Source of the DNA: Phytophthora colocasiae
Lineage: Eukaryota; Oomycota; Peronosporomycetes; Peronosporales; Peronosporaceae
Length of the DNA: 64,000 nt
NCBI GenBank assembly: GCA_018806915.1
Contig: JAGKQI010000061.1
Location: 186,001 to 250,000, forward strand
Reading direction: 5' to 3'
Shown here: in pieces, positions 43,183-51,985 of the stretch
How the letters are laid out: the number at the start of each line of letters is the position of its first letter
Numbering within the stretch: the stretch's first letter is position 1
Notes under the pieces: generated by a model
What the model was told of the DNA's origin: nothing
What the model saw: only the letters and a program-made list of their open reading frames with translations
The model's database searches: none
Program-made: the position numbers and the translations under genes

Positions 43183-44817
43183 TCAGGGAGTCCCAGGAGG
43201 TGTAGGTGGAGCAGGCGGGTTAAACTTGTTTTCGAGCCGTGGGATCTGCCGGGACGGGTGATCTGCCGGCCGATCGCGGTAATGGTTGCGCCAAGGGTCC
43301 TCCTGATCGCATTCTGCCAACGCAGAGATCAGATCGGTGGGCTCCGGTCGGTTCAGAGTCGGCTGGGCCAGGTTAGCCATTCGGGAGGCCGATCCGGGGT
43401 ACCAGTATACCCGATCACGGATAGTAGGGAAGTGCAGGAAGTAGGGATCGAGCAGAAGATCGATGTCCGCCCACATCGCCCTCATCATGGGCAGGAATCG
43501 TCCCAACAGCAGCCGCCAACGTTCTCCGGTACGGCTACGCCGTTGCCAACGCTCGAGGTAATACCGACGGAGATCAGGATCAGCTTCATACATCGCCTTC
43601 GTGATCTCGAGATAATGGGTCGATTCCCAGTAGGCCTGCAGGTGATCTGACTCGAAGGCGGCGTAGGCATCCGCGATCTGCCCCAGCATGGTTCCAGCAC
43701 GACGATGTAGACCGAGATCAAAGGTGAGGGGGGCCGGTCGGTTGCGGAGCACCTCCCAAGGTCGGGTAGCAAGTAGGGCCTGCACGTTGGGCCCAGTGAT
43801 CAGGCTAGCCAACCAACCGACCCCGGCTCGGGAAGGGCGATTAGCCGGTGATCTCGCGGGGTAGAGGAATCCGGGAGGTAGCAGCAGCCTCTTGGACAAT
43901 GTGGAGAGGATCATACCGACGATCGCCAAAGTTCCGACGAACATCGGATCCCACGGCAAGACATCACCAGCCGCAAACTGCCGGACGTTCGCATACCCGG
44001 GAATAGACGAGCTGATCGCGAACTGAGGAGGGTGCAGCTGGGGGCGCGGCGAGCCGCCGGGAGAGCCGCCAGCTGGACTACCCCTCGGGGATCCCTGAGG
44101 AGAAGTGATCGGAGTCTGTGGGGAACTGCCGCCCGGAGGTGTCGGCTGCGCCGGAGGCGTCGAAGGAGCAGACCCCCCTTGATCACCGGATGCTGGAGGA
44201 GGATTTCCATGCCGGCGGTGCCACGACAGCGATCGGAGTATCGTAGCCCGAAGAGCTTCGTCGGATCCAGCGCCAGAATCCTCCGCGTCATCGTCATGCT
44301 CTGGATCGGGTTTACGTTTGGACCGATCCGAGCCACCCTTCTTCGGGGAAGGTGCTTCCACGGTCACTTGCGAGGTGGCCTGGGTGCGATCTGCTTCCTC
44401 CGCATCCGGCCCAGTCGGGATCGCGGGTTCAGGACCCAGATCGAAGGGGTCTGGGCTTTCCTCGTGCTTTTCTTCGAGCTCGGTCGCCTGGGCCTGGCCA
44501 CCGGGTTGGTCTCCAGCGGGAACATCAGGTGGGGCCGCGTCGTGATCGGCCGGGGGAGGCTCCGTCCGCGAGGTCTTGTGCGGGGGCGATGTAGCAGGAG
44601 ATGGGGGCGGACTGAGAGCACGTTTGACCCCCCGTTCATCTTGAGCAGCGCGGAGCCGAGACACCATTTCGGTCAGGACGTTGGTGTTCGCCATTACGTC
44701 ACCTTCTGCCTGATCGTAGTTCTCCTGCAATGCCTGAAGACTCGCTTCTAACTCCTGCACTTCGGCATGGGTACCGATCAGATCATCCTCTACGACAAAC
44801 AGAATATGAGTGATCAT
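43183..44817 (-). CDS. Antisense ORF 1 of Gypsy-2 (544 aa, unknown function)
   Basis: An intact 544-residue frame on the strand opposite to gag-pol, starting with ATG 44817. The N-terminus is coiled-coil-like (HAEVQELEASLQALQENYDQ), followed by ~200 residues rich in Pro, Glu, Asp and Ser with a basic patch (PKKGGSDRSKRKPDPEH) that could be a nuclear signal, a Pro/Gly/Ser-rich tract, and a C-terminal ~220 residues that look folded (MFVGTLAIVGMILSTLSKR, WESTHYLEITKAMYEADPDL, ERWRLLLGRFLPMMRAM). I do not recognise a family. Its length, its codon-like composition and the lack of any competing sense frame argue that it is real. It could be a gag-like or host-derived accessory protein. Confidence 0.6.
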   Translation of the reverse strand: MITHILFVVEDDLIGTHAEVQELEASLQALQENYDQAEGDVMANTNVLTEMVSRLRAAQDERGVKRALSPPPSPATSPPHKTSRTEPPPADHDAAPPDVPAGDQPGGQAQATELEEKHEESPDPFDLGPEPAIPTGPDAEEADRTQATSQVTVEAPSPKKGGSDRSKRKPDPEHDDDAEDSGAGSDEALRATILRSLSWHRRHGNPPPASGDQGGSAPSTPPAQPTPPGGSSPQTPITSPQGSPRGSPAGGSPGGSPRPQLHPPQFAISSSIPGYANVRQFAAGDVLPWDPMFVGTLAIVGMILSTLSKRLLLPPGFLYPARSPANRPSRAGVGWLASLITGPNVQALLATRPWEVLRNRPAPLTFDLGLHRRAGTMLGQIADAYAAFESDHLQAYWESTHYLEITKAMYEADPDLRRYYLERWQRRSRTGERWRLLLGRFLPMMRAMWADIDLLLDPYFLHFPTIRDRVYWYPGSASRMANLAQPTLNRPEPTDLISALAECDQEDPWRNHYRDRPADHPSRQIPRLENKFNPPAPPTPPGTP

Positions 44818-44868
44818 GGTCAGGTGGAGGGGGATCTAGACTATATGCGCACCTAGACGAGTGGATCG

Positions 44869-45737
44869 TTATCGCTTGGCGCTGAGATCCGCCTGTGCTC
44901 TGTCACGATCTGCGAACGCTTGGTCTCGTTCCACGAGTAGGCGATCCCGCTCCGAAGTGACTCGGTTCAGTTCGGAGTTAGCGTGGGCGAGTTGATCGGT
45001 GGCTAGGTCACGTTCACCAGCGATACTGGTCAGGGAAGCGATCGCTCGGGCGGAGTCCGCCAAGGCTCGATCTCGCTCAGCCAGGGCCAATCGGGTGGGA
45101 GCCCCTGTCGAAGGCGTGGGGCTGGAATCCAGTTGGAGATGTGCAAGATCAGCCGAGATCCGGTTGTAGCTGGCCTTGGCAGTGATGGAGTCTTGCTTCG
45201 CCTCAGCCAGATCGCAAGCATGGATCCGGGCTTCCGCCTGGAGATCCTGGATCTCGTTGGTGGCTTGTTCCACCTCTTCGGTCAGACGATCCCTGTCCTC
45301 TGTAGCTCGATCTAGGTCTGCCTGGGCAGAGTTGAGACGCCGCGCGAACTCGTCGCGTTCCGATCGGAGCTGGTGAACCTGCATACGCAATCCATCGAGA
45401 TCAGAGGCTTCCTCCGCGAGATCAGCGATCTCGCGCTCCAGACGCGCAATCTCGCCCTGCTGGTCTGCCCGGAACCGCTCCATGGCGTCGACATGCGCCC
45501 GAAGTTCCATGGCTTCACGACTTAGTTGATCACGTTCGCGCACCAGGCGATCCCACCCTGGACTGCCCGGCATCGGCCCAGCCTCATCGGATGAGAGCGG
45601 GCGTGCGTGGTCTGGAGCCGGACCCGACGAACGTCGCGAGATGTCGGAATGGGGAGATGGCGGACCGTCGGGGGATCTTGGGAATCGGGAGGTGTAGGCA
45701 AATAATCGCTCCCGGGATCACTTCCTTGCTGGCTCAT
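44869..45737 (-). pseudogene. Antisense ORF 2 of Gypsy-2 (coiled coil, one frameshift)
   Basis: Begins MSQQGSDPGSDYLPTPPDS at 45737; after a 1-nt shift near 45555 a 234-residue frame follows that is almost wholly coiled coil (RERDQLSREAMELRAHVDAM, LEREIADLAEEASDLDGLRM, repeated RDRL/ERD heptads). It stops at 44869, 51 bp before antisense ORF 1. The two may be parts of one antisense gene (exons or broken by mutation), read from near the 3' LTR. Function unknown. Confidence 0.5.
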
Positions 45738-45850
45738 GGAGACTGGAAGGGATCCGTTGGTGGTGGTCGAAGTGTTGTCGGGGTGACTTGTGCCTTGGGC
45801 TGAAGATTGGAGAATGAGACCTGAAGTGGACCGAGACGGACCAACTTGCA

Positions 45851-45863
45851 GGCTGGGGGCGGA
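45851..45863 (+). other. Gypsy-2 polypurine tract
   Basis: GGCTGGGGGCGGA directly before the 3' LTR; the expected plus-strand priming site. Confidence 0.65.
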
Positions 45864-47213
45864 TGTGGTGAAGCGCGAATAAGAAATCCGAGAAAAGGCA
45901 ACGTCAGGCCCTAAGAGAGTCGGATCAAGCGACAGGGGCCTCTGGCGAAGCAAGATGTCAGTTGATGACCCCAGATTGCGCGAACGATGGCTGACGAATG
46001 GATCCAGATCGATGTTCGTCTGGATCTCGCCAGCGATGAATGGATGGCGTCTTGGTCAAGTGAGACTAAGTGATTGGAGAACCCGTCGTGCGGTCCCGCG
46101 TGGCGGCTCAGGGTCGGAGGAGAAAAGGGCGCTTTTCCTGAGGTCGCATGAGAAGGAGATCAAGGCGGCAGAGGGTCGGGATCGGTGTGATCTATGGTGG
46201 GCCGGTGACAACATAACCGTGAGATGCTGCCGAGGGGACCTGATGGCAGTGTTAGTCGCGTGGGGAGTGGTGATCAAGTCTGGGAAGCTCAAGACCTGGA
46301 ATGTCGACGACGCAGGCACGCGAGATCAAGTATGAAGGCTGCTGATCGGGATCATTGTTCAAGACGGTGGACCAAGATCGATGACCGAGATGGTTGATCG
46401 AGATCGGCTGATCGCCAGATCGGCTGATCGCCAGATCGGCTGATCGCCAGATCGGCAGATCGAGATCGCGATCAGGGGTTAGGTGAGATCAAGATCGAAG
46501 ATCGGAAGGGCAGCTGTGTAGCCGGATGTCAGGTAATCGTAGGATAGCAGATGAGGATGGGGCTAGTAGACATAGGAATAACCATAAACAGAATCGAATT
46601 TGCTCTGGACATCACAAGTGCCTTCGTTCAAGACCGGAACTGGGAATTACATTGGCCCCCCGGCATCAAGAAGGTAAGGAGAAGAGATCTAGCATAGAGG
46701 TTAATTCTGGATAATACATTGGCCAGTTTTACCCTATCTAGTGATCTATCCTTTACGTGCGAACTACGGATCGGAAGGAATTGGCTGCTTGGCCTGACGA
46801 TCTCGTCGACTCTCAACCCATCAAGACACCCGCTATAGGAAGCGGCAAGCATCGTAAAGGAAGGGATCAGATCCCCAACATTGGACCTTTGGAAGACCTG
46901 GATCGAAGACCAGGTGACCGGATCAAGGCTCGAGAACTCGCCTGTGACCCGGATCAACCCCTCCGAGGTAGAGTGAAGTATTCCCACGCTATCTCACACC
47001 CCCTACGTCACCCAAGACATTCTTCTCGTCCCAAGACATCTTCAGAAGTCACCTGGAAGAGCGTAACCCGCCTACCGACGGGTACACAAGGTGAACACTA
47101 CACGCAGCAAGATCACGGATCATCGGGGGACCCCCTCCGTTAGTCGGTGTCTGGGCGCAAGTGGCGATCGCGATCGGCCTCAACCAGATTTTGGCCAGAT
47201 CCGCTCCACCACA
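45864..47213 (+). repeat. Gypsy-2 3' LTR
   Basis: 1350 bp, TGTGGTG...CACCACA, uninterrupted. It shows how the 5' LTR looked before Retro-1B landed: GCGAACGATGGCTGACG at ~45981. Few differences from the 5' LTR besides the repeat-number change around 46400-46460. Confidence 0.94.
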
Positions 47214-50200
47214 AAATTACCACGGCTAGGTTGGTCCACAACCACTCGCTGAACAAGTACGCCTTCAACCAGTACCCACACAACCGAACGGCGCTCGAAC
47301 CTGATGTTGTGAGTACCGTGAATGAGCTTCGGAAAGCTGGAGCCAAGAAGAAGAGCATTTTGAAGTACATACACGACAACTCCGCGTGCAACCCATCCAC
47401 TCAAGATGTGCATAATCTCGTCCGAAAGTTGAAGAAGCAAGAAGACACGGCTGAAACCAGCGCGAAAAGACTGAAGCAGTGGATGGCGGAGTTTTCTGAG
47501 GAGGCAGGAAATGTCGGTCGCATTTTCGTCGACTCTGTGAGGGACAAGGTATGTCTTATTCTTCTTTGCAACTGCATGAGCTAAATTTGACCCTCTTCTA
47601 GAAAGTCGCTACGTGTATAACTTTACAGACAAAGCAAATGCGTCAAATGTTTGAGAGATTTCCTGAAGTTTTGATGATTGACGCCACTCACGGAACCAAT
47701 GCTTCCAAGTACAAGGTCTTCTCGATTATGAGCCACGATATCTTTGGAAAGGGACAGTTCGTGCAACATGCCGTTGTGCAGAACGAGCGTCGTAACACTT
47801 TGCTGACGGTCTTAGAGGAGTTCAAGCGGGGCAACCCGGCATGGCGTCGGATCCAGTGTATACTGATCGACAAAGACTTCACGGAAATCTCTGTTCTCAA
47901 GTCGGCTTTTCCGGACGCGCGCTTGCTCCTTTGTCAGTTCCATGTCATTAAGTATCTCCGCGAGGAGATTGCTAGTTCGGACTACGGATTCTCGTCGTGG
48001 CAGAAGCAACAGCTCCAAGGGCTGGTGAACTTGCTCGTATATGCGAGAAATGAACGGGAGTTCATCAAGTATCGCAACTACATGCGGCACATCATGAACG
48101 TCGGACGAGGTGGTCAGTCTCGTCATGGAGTGGGTATGCTTCGTCGCAGCGAGCTGGGTGAAGATGTCGACGACTTTCAGGGTCCAAATCACGAGTTGGG
48201 TGCTGCAACTAACGAGTTGGGCCCGGACAATGGAGAGTTGGGCTCAGCTGGTGGGGAGCGGGGTGGAAGTGATGAACAAGACGACTGTGAAGCACCCAAT
48301 CACCCGTTTGAGGTCTATTTTGTGAAGAACTGGGACTCTTGCAGAGCAATGTGGTGTGCTTTCGAAAGAGAAAATGCCAAAACGATGGGCAACAACACCA
48401 ACAACAGGATTGAGGCCTCCTGGAAGCAGCTAAAGGAACTTGTGAGTTCCTTTATGGGTGTAGACGAGTGTGTTGCATCCATAATGTGTTACCAAGATCA
48501 AGAGGAGAGGAAGTTCATGGATTGTTTGTACAAGCTCAGCGTCGTCCACAACCCCAAGTATGACAGCGAAATGCAGTTCCTTTCGAATCTGGTTAGTCAG
48601 CATGCATGCGAGCTCGTGTACGAGCAGTACGTCTTCGCAACCACAAGGGCCAACTACACCTTCTACGAGCCCGTTCCCGACGGGCTAATGATACAACACA
48701 ATTCTGACGAAGAGGGCGCCCTTGACGAGCCCTACCGCGAATACTTAGTCACCAAGCGTGATTGGTCGTGTTCCTGTCTTTTCATGAGCTCTCGGCTTTT
48801 ACCGTGTCGCCATGTCATTTTTCTTCGGAAGGCCTTCAAGTGTGAGAACATTATCCCCACCCAATTGATGAATACAAGGTGGCTGTTGTCGTCTCTACGG
48901 TCAGACATTGATCTACCAGACGTCTCGGGGGATTCTTTTGCTGTTTCGACGGTTATCCCAGAATCAACATCGGCCTGGGATTCCAACAGGAAATTTCGGG
49001 AGGCCAATCTGGTTGCATCGACTATCAGTGAACACTTGAGCAGTCTGGGGATGAAAGAGTACACGAAGGCCATGGAAGTACTCCGAGACGTAGCCACTTT
49101 GTTCAAGCATGGTGAATACGATGAGATTTCACGAGCACCCAGACAGCGTGAACGAGAAGAAGTTCAAGATATGGATGAGCTGGAGAGCACGTACAGCGTC
49201 GAGTTGGAAGATGTACTGACTACAATCGACGCTCCACGTCGGGCATCCAAGACGACATGCAACGTGCCTTCGACTTCCAGCTCAGATCGAAGAACCCAGT
49301 TGGGCGCCGACACCCAGTTGGGGTCTGAAACCCAGATGAGAGCTCAGTTGGGTACCGATCCATCATTTTTGGGCAGTGATACTCCGCAGTTGGTGCAGGT
49401 GGGCGAAACCACGCAGTCGGTCACTGAGTTGGGACAGATGGCCACTGCAGTGACCACAACCTGTACTGGTTCAGAGTTCAACGGAAAGCAGACAAGAGAA
49501 CTTGATCTCGCCGACGCCAACGACGAATTTGAGATTGAAAGTCCACCAAAATCCAAAGGACGACCCAAGCAAAAGACGAAGGCTGTCAAGGCAAAAAGGA
49601 ACCGAGTTATTACGATGGTTCAAGAAGATCTGGGAATGCACGAGAACAACCTCAACCTTCTTTCGCTGTACGAACTGCTGCACAACAATCCGACCTATAC
49701 CTCATCACACGAGCAGCTGACTCAATTCAAGTTGTTTACGTTCATGAGCAAGCCAAAGCCCCCTATTGCCCATGAAATTTCGAAGCTTCCAGCGACGAAG
49801 ACTCTGCTCAGGCCAGAAGAAATTGTCCGGATTTTCCCAATGGACTTGATCACGAAATGCATGGCGAAGGTGAGCGCATACCAAAGAAAACATCGAGGTG
49901 TCCGCGAGCTGGACATTGCGCTGGAAATTGTAGGTGTTGGTGTCTTCGCCAACTCTACCGTCGCGCTCATGAAAAAATGGCACACAGCTTTCAAAATCTT
50001 GAAGAAGGTGGAGAGAGCGCTGGACTGGACGACACAACTGCAATTCTCGCGTATCACGAACTCCAGTTTTCTTATTGAAGAGAATCAAGTGTTGCCGGCC
50101 AACCTGAAGGACATTCCTCTACTGTCCAATAAGGTAGGAACACTTCGACAACTTCCATATTTGGCGATTTAACAAGCTAAACTTATTGTGTACAGGCACA

Positions 50201-50828
50201 AGTGCTAGATCTCACTGCAAAGGAGTGCCTTTCCGACGAGATAATGCACCTCGCGCTGACGAAGAAGTTTGGCAGTGACCCCAACGTTGTCATATTTGAA
50301 GCATCAACTCTCGGAATTGTTGTGGATGGACACATTACGGCAGACCAGAGCGATATACAAGTAGCGATGTCGGGACTCTCAACGGAGATGGTGCTGTTTC
50401 CAGTGAACTGCAATGGAAATCATTGGTGCTCTGTGATGATGGACCTCTCCAAAGGGAAGGTGTTCGTATACGATTCAAGTTCTTCCTCCTACCTGATAAG
50501 CATTCGCGCTGTTGCACAGAAGTTGATAACGCTGCTGCCACCAGACGTGCGATCAAGCACGCGCATGCAGGTGTACGAATCTGGCCTCGGGGTGCAAGTC
50601 GATAACTACAACTGCGGTGTATATGTCCTACTGGCATTCGAGATATTCTGCGGCGCCGAGCCACTTGGCCTCGTGGACAAGAAATCCCTGCAGTGCTTGA
50701 GATACCGCTACCTTTGTATGTGCACGGAAGATTGAGCTAGCTTTCATAAAACAAATAGGGATCCGGATGGGCTCACTTGGGGGTTGGTTGGGCGCAGGTG
50801 GGTGCAAAAGCCTCGTCACATTTTTTTT

Positions 50829-50851
50829 AGTTGGGCGCAGCAACGAGTGCC
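50829..50851 (+). repeat. MULE-L right terminal inverted repeat
   Basis: Starts AGTTGGGCGCAGCAACGAG and ends GTGCC; identical to the matching end of copy R (51986-52008, reverse complement). A second TTGGGCGCAGG motif lies 45 bp inside. Confidence 0.88.
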
Positions 50852-50860
50852 ATACAGAAT

Positions 50861-51018
50861 TAGAATTTCATTTCGTTAAAGTATGCGCCTATTGGGGTTC
50901 AAGCCCTCTATGGCAAAAATAGGGCAGGCAGTTGCCCTCTCCACCGCAATTTTTGAAGCAGAAAAAATGCAATTCAACCACCTCTATGAAAAACATTCGC
51001 TGAAACAGCAACTCCATT
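50861..51018 (+). other. Original DNA between MULE-L and the Harbinger element
   Basis: 158 bp of A/T-rich sequence with no frame. Before MULE-L arrived it continued directly from 17195, so it is part of the former upstream region of STN1 or an older repeat. Its last 3 bp (ATT) are the Harbinger target duplication. Confidence 0.6.
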
Positions 51019-51985
51019 AGGGGGTTTCAGTTCGCAGTTTTTTTGTCGAGAAAATCGCCGAAAGAAAACACCAAAAATCCCTTTCATTTCGGTTTGTTCG
51101 ACTGTTTTATTGCGATCTTCCCCTGAATCCCACACCAAATTGCCTTCGTGCCCGCGCGCAGGTGTGACAGAGTTGGTTGGCCCCGAAGTCTGACGGGCGT
51201 ACACAAATACATCGTCCGTGGTGAATTGTCTCTCATGCCGGAGTCGGAGCGAGCAAAGCTGCTGAGATCGCTTTCGAGCTCGATCTTCTGCCTCGCGCTC
51301 CTCGATGAGCTTGACGAGTTTGACGCAGAGCGTGATGATGAGCTAGATGAGGCTCAGGATCTCTACAGTGGTGTGAAGTTGAACCGGTATCTGGGCTCAA
51401 GGTCAAACGTTGCCCGGTCAGACGCTCACCGTCATCTTGTATTCGACTTGCGTGATGACGAGTTCATGAAGTCACTTCGCGTGACGAAGTTTACGTTTGA
51501 GTTGGTCTTTCAGATTATCCGTGCCAATTTTCGCTTTGTGCCACGAGGGACAAAACCACAGCGAGATGTAGCCGTGCAACTTGCAATTGCACTTGAATGG
51601 TTTGGGGCGTATGGCAATGGTAATTCAAACTGGAAAATCGTTCGTCACTACGGGATCGGAGCTGGCACTGTGACGACTTATGTCCGCCGCGTGCGACAGG
51701 CATTGCTACAGCACTACTGTCAATTTGTAAGGTGGCCTTCTGCAAGTCAACGATCAACTTCGTCTGCGTTTCACCGTGAACGCTATGGTCTCCCAGGAGC
51801 GATCGGTATGGTCGACGGCACGCACGTATGCTTCGAGCAAAAGCCCCATATCGATGGTGCTCTGCACTACAACAGGAAGTGTCGTTACTCGCTGAATGTC
51901 CAGGTTGTGTGCAACGAGGACAAGCGAATTCTCATGGTTTACACCGGGTGGCCAGGCTCATGTGCTGACTCCGCTATTTTTTCAA

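Larger units (their letters stand above)
25671..47213 (+). mobile_element. Gypsy-2: large Ty3/gypsy element with dual RNase H and antisense frames
   Basis: LTR ends are TGTGGTG...CACCACA, and the element is flanked by the 4-bp repeat AAAT (25667-25670 and 47214-47217); the intact target can be read in MULE copy R near 55827. The 5' LTR is split by Retro-1B. Without that insert the element is about 13.7 kb: LTR (~1.34 kb), gag, protease, RT, RNase H, a second RNase H, integrase, a broken chromodomain, ~2.5 kb of antisense reading frames, and the 3' LTR (1350 bp). Several frameshifts make it non-autonomous as it stands. GATC is strikingly frequent throughout. Confidence 0.94.
17351..50735 (+). 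pseudogene. MULE-L transposase-Ulp1 gene, interrupted by two retrotransposons
   Basis: Coding blocks 17351-17686, 17767-17862, 25371-25475, 25615-25670, 47218-47548, 47629-50133 and 50196-50735 sum to 3969 nt, exactly 1323 codons, once the inserted elements and one copy of each target duplication are removed. So the gene was fully open before Retro-1A entered exon 2 and Gypsy-2 entered exon 3. Product layout (1322 aa): acidic N-terminus (exon 1), FAR1/WRKY-like zinc-binding region (exons 2-3), MULE DDE transposase (LMIDATHGTN, then LLLCQFHVIKYL), SWIM finger (CSC...CRH near residue 689), and a Ulp1-type C48 cysteine protease in exon 5 with H in NHWC, D in VYDSSS, Q in GVQVD and C in YNCGVYVL. 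A 62-nt intron (50134-50195) joins transposase to protease in phase 0. Confidence 0.9.
17196..50851 (+). mobile_element. MULE copy L (Mutator-like, Ulp1-bearing), with nested gypsy insertions
   Basis: Ends share the inverted core TGCGCCCAACT/AGTTGGGCGCA, and the element is flanked by a perfect 9-bp direct repeat ATACAGAAT (17187-17195 and 50852-50860), the size expected for Mutator-like transposons. Its own sequence is present in four blocks (17196-17862, 25366-25670, 47214-50851, with duplicated target bases at the borders); the rest is Retro-1A and Gypsy-2 (with Retro-1B). Own length is about 4.6 kb. Compared with copy R (51986-56794) it is nearly identical, lacks about 200 bp of 3' non-coding DNA between the transposase stop and the right TIR, and has lost 5 bp in the left TIR. 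Confidence 0.93.

Noticed and set aside
47147..47584. Frame running from the Gypsy-2 LTR into the MULE as a fusion gene
   Set aside because: The part left of 47214 is LTR sequence; the frame is open by chance across the insertion junction.
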